64,000 nucleotides of DNA from Prevotella sp. E13-27 (GTDB taxonomy: Bacteria > Bacteroidota > Bacteroidia > Bacteroidales > Bacteroidaceae): the NCBI RefSeq assembly GCF_023217965.1, contig NZ_JALPSC010000001.1, positions 1,302,001 to 1,366,000 on the forward strand, given 5' to 3'. Below are positions 47,640 through 56,326 of this stretch, piece after piece. Within the stretch, counting starts at the first letter, position 1. Each line of letters opens with the position of its first letter. The notes under the pieces are model-generated. The model searched no databases. It was not told the DNA's origin and was given only the letters and a program-made list of their open reading frames with translations. A program made the position numbers and the translations under genes.

Positions 47640-50600
47640 TTACTTCAATACTTTCTTACCATTATTAATATAGATGCCACGCTGAGGAGCGCTGATGCGC
47701 TGACCGGCCAGATTAAAAAGACCTTCCATACGTTGCGGCTGGGCTTCGTCAATATCGGTAATAGCAGTTGGATCGGCATTGCCAATAGCAATCAGGAAGC
47801 GAGAAGAGAGCGTGGTTGCCTCAGCAACCTCAAAGGTATAAGGCTCAGCTGGTGTGCCATCGGCATGGAGCAGTAGCCTGCGGGTATTGGTTTCGTTGTC
47901 AACGAGCCAAACATCCTCAGCAACACTACTATAGAGGGTTCCTGTCTTCAGGGCAAGACTCATCTTATAGGAACCAGCTTTGGGCAACTGCATGCCCAGA
48001 CGGATGAGGCCATCGTCCAATGGTCGCTCGTTGATTGCATAGGCCACGCCGCCAGCCATAGTGTAAAGCAAGGTAGCGTTGTCAGCAGCCATTGCCGGCG
48101 CATCGCGACCAATGTCGTAGCAAGTGGTGGCTTCGGGGTTGATGACGAAGCGGGTGGTGGCTGTCACAGGAGCCTCCGCCTGTTCGGTGGCCTCCGCGTT
48201 ACGCGACAGTATCGCGTTAAACACAACACGGTGGGCATTCTTGTCGGCACGGTGCAGGGCGCGGCGACTGTTGCTTTCGTTGCCCTTGGCTAACTGGTTG
48301 CCAAACTGACGGCGGTCGGCATCGAAAGTGAGCGAGCTGAGGCCGTCGGGAGCCTGAATGAAGATTGCCGACATGGGGTGGATGACATAGTCGTCGTCGA
48401 GTGCCGTCACTATGTCCCAGTCGCTATAGATGGGATTCCACACAATGACGGGGCCGTCGAAATCGAGTCCGCGGATGTAGAAGAAGGCAGCATATGGCAT
48501 TCCAATGAAGTTCCAATTGCGGTTGTGGGCGAACTCGCCCTGATAGTGGTTGAGCGGCAGGGTGATGTCGCCAGCGGTGGTCAGATAGTCGGTGCCCCCC
48601 TGATGCGAGCGGAAGTGTAGGGTGCTCCATTCCTTCTTCCACTCTCCTTTGTCGTTTTTCGTAATAGTCTCATCCCCTTTATAGGCATAGCCCTGTCCGG
48701 CACGCAGCATCTCGTCGTTGCTCACCCTCACCCACGTGTTGCTGAAATTTCCGGCAGCACGCGCAGCACCGTCGTATCGGTAGATGACATAGGGTGTGTT
48801 GGGCAGTTCGGGAATGATGTCGTACATGTGTACATCGAACGACGGTGTGAAGTAGGTTTCATAATCTATCTTACAGCCCAGGTCTAACTGGTCGCAGGCA
48901 ATGGTTCCGCGGTTGAGCAGTACATCGAACTTAAATGGTGGATCCTCCTCCCACCAGTAAGCCATAGGAATGTCCACAAGGTCGAAGTTCATGGAGAGTG
49001 TACCGATGTTGAGCTGTGCGCCCTCCTCTACTGAGAGGCGCGGTCGCTCCTTGGCGCTCACGCTGAGACCGCTGCCATAGAGCGAGCGATACTCCACATC
49101 AACCTTATCGGTGCCCAGGCTATTGTTGGGTGTGATGGCAGTGTATCCGGTAATCGTCAGTTTGTCCACGGCTACATCGATGGGCTGGATACTGGCCATC
49201 CGGTTGTAGTTATTGTTGTTCTGATAGAACGACAGCGTCTTGGCAGGCACATAGAGTGTGCCATTAGTGATGTTACCTTCAATGTATCCCCCATAGGGAG
49301 GTATCACGGCACGGATGATGAGGCTGTCCAAGGCTTTCGCTCCCGACACGAAATTTGTGCCCAGTGCGATGATTGTCGTGGGCAGATCGAACACCTTCAG
49401 CGTGTCGCTGCTGAAGCAACCGTCTCCGATGGTGAGCACACCCTCGGGCACTGCCACATGGGTGTACTTACCGCCTGTGAAAGCTTCATAGCCCAAGGTC
49501 TTCAGGGCCTTAGGCAATGTGAGGCTTTGCAGGGGAACATCGCAGAAAGCCCTATCGCCGATGGAGGTCACCCCGTCTGGCAGGTCAATATGCTTCAACT
49601 GATTGCAGTATCTGAACGCTTCTACGCCGATGGTTTTCAGCTGAGCAGACAGTGTAACATTCTCCAGTTTAGGGCAATCCGAGAAGGTACCCGGAGCGAT
49701 TGTGGTGACAGTTTCGGGCAGACGGATGCTGCGTAGTGAGGAGCAAGACGAGAAGGCATTGGTGCCGATAGCGCTGACGGTCTGTGGAATATCAATCTTG
49801 CGCAGATTCTTGCATCCCGTGAACATCCCATCGCTGATGGTAGTGACCGTCTCGGGCCACACCATCTCCTCGCCATCCCAGCCCATGAAGGCATTCCCTT
49901 CAATCATCGTGACGCTATTTGGCAGTACCACTCTCTTTAATCCGTGAAGTTCATGGAAAGCGCCCTGGCCTATTTTGCGAACCGATGCCGGCAGGGCAAT
50001 GGTGTCGAGCGATGTGCCGCCAAAGAACCAACTGGGTATCTCGGTAAGTGTCTCGGGCAGACGTACATAGTGAAGCGAGTCGCAGCCACGGAAGGTCTCA
50101 TAGCCTACGTCATACTTGTCGATGGGTCCGTCGGGGAAGTAGAACGTGCGCAGCGAGTCGCAGTTGGAAAACACAGCGCCACCATCTATTTTCACACCTT
50201 CAGGCAAAGTGAACGTCCTGAAGGCTGTACTCGCAAAAGCACTACTATTAATCACTTCCAGACTGGCCGGCAGTTTCACCTCGCTCAGTCTCGAGCATTC
50301 CTCGAAGAAGCCATCGGGAATCGCCTTGATTCCTTCAGGCAGCACGATGCTGGTCAGTCCACTACACCCCAAGAAGGAACTGCTTCCCAGATTTGTCAAG
50401 CCTTGGGGCAGCTCGATGCTGATCAGTCCACTACACCCCCAGAAGGAAAGGCTTCCCAGATCTGTCAAGCCTTGGGGCAGCTCGATACTCTTGAGCGACA
50501 CACAGTTAATAAAGGCACCGTCATAAATCATGGTCACCGTGGCAGGTATGTCGATGCTCTCCAGATGAGTACAACCATTGAAACAGCTGTACGGGATAGC

Positions 50601-51035
50601 CGTCAGTGCTTCGGGTAGCACCACGCTGCGTAGTGAATCGCAATTCTCAAAGCACCTGTCGCCTATAGTAGTGACCGTTCGTGGCAGCAGACAGCGGCGC
50701 AGCTTGGATTCCCAATTGCCCAGCCAGATGTCCTCACCGTTCTCTGCGGTTGTGGCCGAAAGGTCAAGCATTGTGATATTGATGAGCTGATTACGTATCA
50801 CGTTGTAATCATCAACATTCAGCGGACCAGTGACAGTAAGCTCGCCCACGTCATAGAGTTCGCCCAGCTCCTCTATCTGTTCCTGAATCTTCACGAACAG
50901 AGTGCCGGCCTCGTCAGTGGTAACCGCTACCTTTAGATTCAGTGGCACGTGTTGTTCTTCTTCCTGGGCCACGGCTACGCCTGTTGTCATTATGCAGACA
51001 ACTAAGGTAAGCAATAGTCTTGATAGTCTTTCCAT
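47640..51035 (-). CDS. BspA-like leucine-rich-repeat surface protein
   Basis: The product is 1131 residues from the ATG at 51035; an upstream frame to 51086 lacks a signal peptide at its start. The signal peptide ends TTGVAVAQ. Residues about 100-600 are 20 or so LRR_5 repeats of 23 residues (LESIDIPATVTMIYDGAFINC), two of them nearly identical at DNA level. Then come beta-rich domains (about 620-1030) and a tail ending YINNGKKVLK. BspA-like proteins bind host proteins such as fibronectin and fibrinogen, or other bacteria; target here is unknown. It is followed at 30 bp by the giant surface gene and preceded by an IS insertion in its upstream region. Confidence 0.88.
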   Translation of the reverse strand: MERLSRLLLTLVVCIMTTGVAVAQEEEQHVPLNLKVAVTTDEAGTLFVKIQEQIEELGELYDVGELTVTGPLNVDDYNVIRNQLINITMLDLSATTAENGEDIWLGNWESKLRRCLLPRTVTTIGDRCFENCDSLRSVVLPEALTAIPYSCFNGCTHLESIDIPATVTMIYDGAFINCVSLKSIELPQGLTDLGSLSFWGCSGLISIELPQGLTNLGSSSFLGCSGLTSIVLPEGIKAIPDGFFEECSRLSEVKLPASLEVINSSAFASTAFRTFTLPEGVKIDGGAVFSNCDSLRTFYFPDGPIDKYDVGYETFRGCDSLHYVRLPETLTEIPSWFFGGTSLDTIALPASVRKIGQGAFHELHGLKRVVLPNSVTMIEGNAFMGWDGEEMVWPETVTTISDGMFTGCKNLRKIDIPQTVSAIGTNAFSSCSSLRSIRLPETVTTIAPGTFSDCPKLENVTLSAQLKTIGVEAFRYCNQLKHIDLPDGVTSIGDRAFCDVPLQSLTLPKALKTLGYEAFTGGKYTHVAVPEGVLTIGDGCFSSDTLKVFDLPTTIIALGTNFVSGAKALDSLIIRAVIPPYGGYIEGNITNGTLYVPAKTLSFYQNNNNYNRMASIQPIDVAVDKLTITGYTAITPNNSLGTDKVDVEYRSLYGSGLSVSAKERPRLSVEEGAQLNIGTLSMNFDLVDIPMAYWWEEDPPFKFDVLLNRGTIACDQLDLGCKIDYETYFTPSFDVHMYDIIPELPNTPYVIYRYDGAARAAGNFSNTWVRVSNDEMLRAGQGYAYKGDETITKNDKGEWKKEWSTLHFRSHQGGTDYLTTAGDITLPLNHYQGEFAHNRNWNFIGMPYAAFFYIRGLDFDGPVIVWNPIYSDWDIVTALDDDYVIHPMSAIFIQAPDGLSSLTFDADRRQFGNQLAKGNESNSRRALHRADKNAHRVVFNAILSRNAEATEQAEAPVTATTRFVINPEATTCYDIGRDAPAMAADNATLLYTMAGGVAYAINERPLDDGLIRLGMQLPKAGSYKMSLALKTGTLYSSVAEDVWLVDNETNTRRLLLHADGTPAEPYTFEVAEATTLSSRFLIAIGNADPTAITDIDEAQPQRMEGLFNLAGQRISAPQRGIYINNGKKVLK
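50355..50492. repeat. Tandem 69-bp duplication inside the LRR gene
   Basis: 50355-50423 and 50424-50492 are near-identical 69-bp units, each one 23-residue LRR (LISIELPQGLT / LKSIELPQGLT). Differences are about ten bases. Confidence 0.85.
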
Positions 51036-51100
51036 ATTTATAGTGGTTTTAGTTAATACTTTTTTGCGTTGTTTAGGTTGTCTCAAAATATAATTAGATT

Positions 51101-52411
51101 CACTACTGTCCGGTTAAATTTCACCAAAGCGAAAGTTGGCGGTCATCTTCCGGATTTTGATTAATAATTGGTTTGTCAAAAAGTTCATTCAGCGGAGTCC
51201 TCTCAAAGAGAACTTGGCCGATGACATTAGAGAATATGTAAAGATTTTGTTCGATATGATACATCTTCAGAGCAATAATAAGCAGCAGGTAGTCACAGAT
51301 GGCAATCCATATCTGTGTGAAGACTGCGTTTTGGGACGTCCCATAGAACGTCTTGATGTGCAGGTGCTGCTTGATCCATTTGAAGAACGTTTCGATAGTC
51401 CAGCGCTCTCGGTACAGTTCCGCAATGGTAATTGCTTCAAGGGTGAAGTCATTCGTCAGGAATCGATACACTACGTTCTGCGCAAAGTCCTCATAGACGA
51501 CCAGACGCAACAAATCAGGGTACTTCTTGGCTGTAAAGAGACCAGTAAGACTGATGGACTCGTCAGAGATGACGCCAGTCTGCCTGTCAACCTCTCTTGC
51601 CTCGAATACGGAATATTTCATGTTGTCCTTTGCTCTGGTTACAAAGTAAGCCTTCTGCTGTTGGAAGAGACGGAACAGACGGTCAAAGTCCACATAGCCT
51701 TTATCCATCAGATAGTAAGCCCCTGCTTCTACAGGCAAGCTGTCCATAGCCTGAGTATCATGCACATTGCCAGGAGTAAGCATGATGAAGTTGGGTATGT
51801 TGTTCTTTACATCAATCAAAGTGTGCATCTTGAAAGCACCTTTGTCATGATGGAACTTCGCCCATGGACAGAGATGCAGACACAGGTTGATGGTACTGCT
51901 GTCAAAGGCATACACCATATTGTCAATTCCCAACCGATAGTATTCATCTTTATACAGGACTTTAGCCCTCTCGACAAGTACCATTGCGTAGTCCTGATAG
52001 ATACGCCAGTCCTTCTTCTCGTTCATGTCGGCGAGAGTGGACTTGGGCATCACCTTCAGACCGGCATGATACAACTTGGAGTTGAAAGCAGTCAACTGAG
52101 CCTCTATGCTACGAAGGCTTGCGCTGCTGGTCAGCTGAGCATAACTCATGACAAGGAACTGGTCACGGCAAGTGAATCGTCTTGCATGAAAATCCCCTCT
52201 ATATCTGTCAATACATTTCCTGAGCTCGTAGTCAGGGATGAGAGACATCAGTTGCGAGAATACAGTATTTCCGGCATTCATATCCTGTGCTATCTTATAT
52301 ATGAGACAGTACAAAGATAAAAAATCAAATCGGAAAATTTTTAAATCGCTGTATCTCATTGAAATTTAAACATTTAATTAACGTTCGGAAAAATTTAACC
52401 GGACACTAGTG
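51101..52411 (-). mobile_element. IS4-family insertion sequence with 9-bp target duplication
   Basis: The element is 1311 bp. Its ends are 21-bp inverted repeats with one mismatch: CACTACTGTCCGGTTAAATT... on the left and CACTAGTGTCCGGTTAAATT... on the right (reverse strand). The 9-bp sequence AATTAGATT flanks it directly on both sides (51092-51100 and 52412-52420), as expected for the family. Both ends and the transposase are intact, so insertion is recent. Confidence 0.93.
51121..52281 (-). CDS. IS4-family transposase
   Basis: The product is 386 residues from the ATG at 52281, chosen because AGGA lies 7 bp upstream and the element's -7 box (TATCTTTG, 52319-52312) is downstream of an alternative ATG at 52359. 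The N-terminus (TVFSQLMSLIPDYELRKC) is the DUF4372-type domain. The DDE catalytic core has YAFDSSTI (first Asp), DKGYVDFDRL (second Asp) and YRERWTIETFFKWIKQHL, the Y-R-E-K signature with the Glu. The frame is complete. Confidence 0.93.
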   Translation of the reverse strand: MNAGNTVFSQLMSLIPDYELRKCIDRYRGDFHARRFTCRDQFLVMSYAQLTSSASLRSIEAQLTAFNSKLYHAGLKVMPKSTLADMNEKKDWRIYQDYAMVLVERAKVLYKDEYYRLGIDNMVYAFDSSTINLCLHLCPWAKFHHDKGAFKMHTLIDVKNNIPNFIMLTPGNVHDTQAMDSLPVEAGAYYLMDKGYVDFDRLFRLFQQQKAYFVTRAKDNMKYSVFEAREVDRQTGVISDESISLTGLFTAKKYPDLLRLVVYEDFAQNVVYRFLTNDFTLEAITIAELYRERWTIETFFKWIKQHLHIKTFYGTSQNAVFTQIWIAICDYLLLIIALKMYHIEQNLYIFSNVIGQVLFERTPLNELFDKPIINQNPEDDRQLSLW

Positions 52412-52454
52412 AATTAGATTATTGTTTTATATGTGTAAGTAGTAGTGTCTTTTA

Positions 52455-52811
52455 TTATAGTGTGGCTTGTAGCCACTCGCGAGGGGTCATATTTGTGAAG
52501 TTTTTAAACGTGCGGTAGAAGGAAATCTCATTGTCAAAGCCCGACTCCAGCGCTATAGCTGCAATTTTCTTATGCGGTGAATTAGTCAGTTGGATTTTAA
52601 CAAAGTCTATGCGGTAGCTGTTGACAAACGTTGAGAAAGTGCATCCGCGATGGGTCTTGATGCTTTCGGATACATAACGACTATTGACACCCAGCAGGGC
52701 GGCAATGTCTGATAATTTCAAGCGTGTCTTGAGAAACAACTGCTCCTTTTCCATCAGTTCGCAGATGCGTTCGAAAAGTGATTCGATTGCGTCGTCTGGC
52801 GCTTTGTTCAT
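52455..52811 (-). CDS. Stand-alone AraC-type DNA-binding protein
   Basis: The product is 118 residues from the ATG at 52811; a TTG 27 bp upstream lies within a -7 box (52843-52835) and is rejected. Nearly all of it is an AraC/XylS double helix-turn-helix: LKLSDIAALLGVNSRYVSES and KKIAAIALESGFDNEISF, then FYRTFKNFTNMTPREWLQ. It lacks any sensor domain. It is a close paralogue of the C-terminal domain of the neighbouring Kelch/AraC protein (for example TFKNxTxMTPREWL in both), so it probably arose by partial duplication and may compete for the same DNA sites. Confidence 0.8.
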   Translation of the reverse strand: MNKAPDDAIESLFERICELMEKEQLFLKTRLKLSDIAALLGVNSRYVSESIKTHRGCTFSTFVNSYRIDFVKIQLTNSPHKKIAAIALESGFDNEISFYRTFKNFTNMTPREWLQATL

Positions 52812-52834
52812 AATTGTACGTACGATTAATTTGT

Positions 52835-52843
52835 GCAAAGATA
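52835..52843 (-). promoter_or_regulatory. -7 box of the small AraC gene
   Basis: TATCTTTGC on the minus strand (52843-52835), 24 bp before the ATG at 52811. No clear -33 box. Confidence 0.55.
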
Positions 52844-52904
52844 GTAAAATCGCGTACAGAAGAACTTACAAAAAAGGAGAACTGACTAACAAATTCCAAT
52901 TTTG

Positions 52905-54569
52905 TTAGTCGGTTTCGTTTAGCCATTCCCTTGGAGTCATGCCTGTGAGGTTCTTGAACGTCCGGAAAAACGATGTTTCGTTGGCAAAACCGCATTCATA
53001 GGCAATGGCGGCAATCTTCATGTCAGGATGCTCTTTAAGTAGTTTTTTCGCATAGTCTATGCGGTAGCCATTGACGAACTGTGAGAAGGAGATGCCCTCC
53101 TGCTGGTTTATGCAGTCGGATACGTAACGCCCATTGGTGCACAGCTGTGTCGCCACATCAGCAACCTTGAGCTCACTATTCTTAAACAGTTGCTCGCTTT
53201 CCATTAGTTTGCGTATACGTGGCATAAGCGTATCTATAGGGACAGACACAACTATTGACGGTTGCTTGTCTTCGATGGAATCGGTGACTTTTGAACTTTT
53301 TTTTATTATTATAAAACAAAATATCAATAATAGAGGTGATACTGACAATGCCCACCACCAACTGCTGTGTTCTACCTCGGTTTCATCGGGTGAGAAGCGA
53401 AATAACCACGCAGTGTTAAGCGGCGCATAGTTGTCGTGTTGCACATCACCATGTCCGAAGTTCAGTCCTCCGCAGATAATAAGGTTGCCTTCTGGCGAGA
53501 GTATTGGTGAGCCATAGCCGCATTCAGGCATGGGATCGGTATAGTAAACTGTTATGGGAGCAGGGCGTTGCGCATAGTCAATCGCCACTATATAATGCCG
53601 TTCAAGGGTGTCTAATCCATGGATATAGGCCCGTTGTGTCCTTCTGTCAGCGAGAACTCGCGACTCATAGAGTATAGTGTCTGTGTTGATGCCCTTTGTC
53701 GGAATACAACATGTTGTTGGGAGTAGTGAGAAAATGGTGTCGCGTATCGCCATGACAGCTATCTTGTTGCTGTCATTATAGGCTACCACTAAATGTTCGT
53801 AGTGTCCTTTTTCCTCGTCGCCAATAAAGCCTGCATCGTTGTTTATGTTGCACTCAAGGAGTAGGGGATGCCATTCTTTCAGTAGTGGCGCATGGAACGG
53901 AGAACCTTTGACTCGGTCAACTATATCTGTGTCGTTGCGTTGGAAGTCAGGATTCTCGCTGCTGAAAATAATTGCATTGTTGGGTGCTATGCGCAGAATA
54001 AGAGGTAGCATATGTGGCGTAGAAACATCTTTCTTCTTGTGAAATAATTTCCGTCCGTCGAATATCTCTATTTCGTCAGTAGCTTTCTGATTGCCAGATA
54101 TAATCACTCTTCCACTGTCAAGTTCGAGCGCCGTGGCCATGCTGCGTTTGCGGTACAAGCATCCGAAACCTTCGAAAGAATGTGTCTTTGCGTCGTACCA
54201 TTCTGCCATGAACGACTGTCCTATACCCAGGGGTTGGTCGTGCCCACCAGCCAGTAGCACCTTACCAGAGCGTAAAGAAACAACGATGCCGTTGTCATGA
54301 GCATAGACCATTGACAGCTGATGCCACTCGCCGTTGCGCAGATATTCAGCCGTTGCCGTGGGGACAAAGCCAAGAGTGTGTCCGCCGAAGACTGTTAGTT
54401 CGCCGTTGAGAAAGAAAGCAGCATGGCTACCACGTGGCGTGTTCAGGTCTGGCAGTCGTTCTGGTGTAATATGCACCATAGCAGGAGTCTCCCCATTCTG
54501 TGCCATCATTGGTTCTGTTATGGCGAGAATGGTGAGAAACAGAAAAAAAATGCTCAGATTATGGTGCAT
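52905..54569 (-). CDS. Membrane-tethered Kelch/AraC transcription regulator
   Basis: The product is 554 residues. A signal peptide or anchor (about 1-23, ending MMAQ) leads to an exported beta-propeller of Kelch-like blades (LNGELTVFGGHTLG, SGKVLLAGGHDQP, LDSGRVIISGNQ, EGNLIICGGLNFGHG) spanning about residues 30-395. One transmembrane segment follows (about 404-424, WWWALSVSPLLLIFCFIII), then a cytoplasmic AraC double HTH (about 460-553, VADVATQLCTNGRYVSDC, NLTGMTPREW). It looks like a one-component regulator that senses something outside and binds DNA while still in the membrane. It differs from hybrid two-component regulators by lacking histidine kinase and receiver parts. The surface-protein genes nearby are possible targets. 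Confidence 0.85.
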   Translation of the reverse strand: MHHNLSIFFLFLTILAITEPMMAQNGETPAMVHITPERLPDLNTPRGSHAAFFLNGELTVFGGHTLGFVPTATAEYLRNGEWHQLSMVYAHDNGIVVSLRSGKVLLAGGHDQPLGIGQSFMAEWYDAKTHSFEGFGCLYRKRSMATALELDSGRVIISGNQKATDEIEIFDGRKLFHKKKDVSTPHMLPLILRIAPNNAIIFSSENPDFQRNDTDIVDRVKGSPFHAPLLKEWHPLLLECNINNDAGFIGDEEKGHYEHLVVAYNDSNKIAVMAIRDTIFSLLPTTCCIPTKGINTDTILYESRVLADRRTQRAYIHGLDTLERHYIVAIDYAQRPAPITVYYTDPMPECGYGSPILSPEGNLIICGGLNFGHGDVQHDNYAPLNTAWLFRFSPDETEVEHSSWWWALSVSPLLLIFCFIIIKKSSKVTDSIEDKQPSIVVSVPIDTLMPRIRKLMESEQLFKNSELKVADVATQLCTNGRYVSDCINQQEGISFSQFVNGYRIDYAKKLLKEHPDMKIAAIAYECGFANETSFFRTFKNLTGMTPREWLNETD

Positions 54570-54677
54570 GGATAGGAAGTTTAGATTAATTTCTCTGCAA
54601 AATTAAGGATAAGTCAACAAAAAATGACTGAAAAAGTAAAAAAAGAACTAACATTTTTTTATACACTTCCGTTGTTC

Positions 54678-54709
54678 TTGCAGAATTGCCAATTATTTCG
54701 TACTTTTGC
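54678..54709 (+). promoter_or_regulatory. Promoter of tyrS
   Basis: TTG (54678-54680), 20 bp, TACTTTTGC (54701-54709); leader of about 30 nt. Confidence 0.7.
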
Positions 54710-54744
54710 AGCCCAAAGAGCAAAAATAATAAAAAATAAACAAT

Positions 54745-56043
54745 ATGAGAAAGAATTTTGTTGAAGAACTGCGCTGGCGTGGAATGCTGGCACAGATTAT
54801 GCCTGGCACTGAAGAGCTCCTGCAGAAGGAGATGGTGACAGCTTACTTAGGCACCGACCCGACTGCAGATTCACTGCACATCGGTCACCTATGCGGCATC
54901 ATGATGCTGCGTCACCTGCAGCGCTGTGGCCACAAGCCCATCATCCTCGTTGGCGGTGCCACAGGTATGATTGGTGACCCAAGCGGAAAGTCACAGGAGC
55001 GTAACCTCCTCAACGACGAGACACTGCGCCACAATCAGGAGTGCATCAAGGCACAGGTTGCTAAGTTCCTGGATTTCGAGAGCAAGGATGCCAATGCGGC
55101 TGAGATGGTTAACAACTACGACTGGATGAAGAACTTCACCTTCCTTGATTTCGCACGCGAGGTTGGTAAGCACATCACCGTGAACTATATGATGGCAAAG
55201 GAGTCTGTGCAGCAGCGTCTTAACGGCACAGCACGCGATGGACTCAGCTTCACCGAGTTCACCTACCAGCTTCTTCAGGGCTATGACTTCCTCTACCTCT
55301 ATCAGCATAAGGGCGTGAAGCTTCAGCTGGGCGGCAACGACCAGTGGGGTAACATGACCACAGGTACCGAGCTCATCCGTCGCACACTGGGTAACGACGT
55401 GGAGACATTCGCGCTGACCTGTCCGCTCATCACCAAGAGCGATGGCAAGAAGTTTGGAAAGACCGAGAGTGGAAACATCTGGCTCGACCCGAAGCGCACC
55501 ACTCCTTATCGTTTCTATCAGTTCTGGCTTAACGTGAGCGACGAGGATGCAGAGCGTTACATCAAGATCTTCACTTCCCTGGAGAAAGATGTCATCGATG
55601 CGCTCATCGAGGAGCACAAGCAGGATCCCGGTCGCCGCGTGCTGCAGAAGCGTCTGGCAGAGGAGGTAACTGTTATGGTACACTCTCGCGAAGCTCTTGA
55701 CATGGCTATCGAGGCATCAAACATACTCTTCGGCAAAGCAACGAAGGAGGCACTTGAGAAGCTCGACGAACAGACATTCCTCGATGTGTTCGACGGTGTT
55801 GAGAAGTTTGAGATTGGCAAGGACCAGCTCGGACAGCCCGCTATTGAGCTCTTCACCACTGCCGCTCCCGTCTTCCCCTCGAAGGGTGAGATGCGCAAGA
55901 TGGTGCAGGGTGGTGGCGTTTCCCTGAACAAGGAGAAGCTGACCGACCAGAACCGTCCTGTCACCACTGAAGACCTCATCGATGGCAAGTATCTCCTTGC
56001 TCAGAAGGGTAAGAAGAACTATTACCTCATAACAGTGAAGTAA
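54745..56043 (+). CDS. tyrS: Tyrosyl-tRNA synthetase
   Basis: The product is 432 residues. The class I signatures are [11 protein letters not shown] near residue 46 and [13 protein letters not shown] (KMSKS-type). [11 protein letters not shown] and [12 protein letters not shown] form the tyrosine site. The C-terminal 75 residues are an S4 RNA-binding domain ([18 protein letters not shown]). It charges tRNA-Tyr. Single gene with own promoter and terminator. Confidence 0.97.
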   Translation: MRKNFVEELRWRGMLAQIMPGTEELLQKEMVTAYLGTDPTADSLHIGHLCGIMMLRHLQRCGHKPIILVGGATGMIGDPSGKSQERNLLNDETLRHNQECIKAQVAKFLDFESKDANAAEMVNNYDWMKNFTFLDFAREVGKHITVNYMMAKESVQQRLNGTARDGLSFTEFTYQLLQGYDFLYLYQHKGVKLQLGGNDQWGNMTTGTELIRRTLGNDVETFALTCPLITKSDGKKFGKTESGNIWLDPKRTTPYRFYQFWLNVSDEDAERYIKIFTSLEKDVIDALIEEHKQDPGRRVLQKRLAEEVTVMVHSREALDMAIEASNILFGKATKEALEKLDEQTFLDVFDGVEKFEIGKDQLGQPAIELFTTAAPVFPSKGEMRKMVQGGGVSLNKEKLTDQNRPVTTEDLIDGKYLLAQKGKKNYYLITVK

Positions 56044-56068
56044 TCGGATAATACCGACCTTATACACT

Positions 56069-56100
56069 AAAAAATGTCCGGAGCCCCCGGACATTTTTTT
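56069..56100 (+). terminator. Terminator after tyrS
   Basis: ATGTCCGG pairs with CCGGACAT, extended by A/T pairs, around a short loop, and is followed by TTTTTTTG. Confidence 0.9.
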
Positions 56101-56167
56101 GTTTCACGTTATAGTGAGATATGAGAAAAGCCAGCTTTCCGCAGTGGATAGCTGGCTTTTATAGTGG

Positions 56168-56238
56168 TTGGACGACTCGGATTCGAACCGGGAATGACAG
56201 AACCAAAACCTGTAGTGTTACCATTACACCATCGTCCA
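56168..56238 (-). tRNA. tRNA-Gln (anticodon UUG)
   Basis: On the minus strand the acceptor stem is TGGACGA/TCGTCCA with discriminator A. The D arm is GTG-TAATGGTAA-CAC, the anticodon stem ACAGG/TCTGT closes a TTTTGGT loop with anticodon TTG, and the T loop is TTCGAAT. CCA is not encoded. One T-stem position is a C-A mismatch (CCCGG against CCGAG). Confidence 0.93.
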
Positions 56239-56326
56239 ATCATGTGCTTGAATATGCTTCTTTCTGCAAATTCGGCTGCAAAGGTACTAAAAAAATGATA
56301 TGTCACCAAATTTTTAGTTATTTATC

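Noticed and set aside
51136..52320. 394-codon plus-strand frame across the IS4 element
   Set aside because: It is antisense to an intact transposase with clear catalytic motifs.
52282..52359. Longer start for the IS4 transposase
   Set aside because: The element's -7 box lies inside this stretch and the family N-terminus fits the ATG at 52281.
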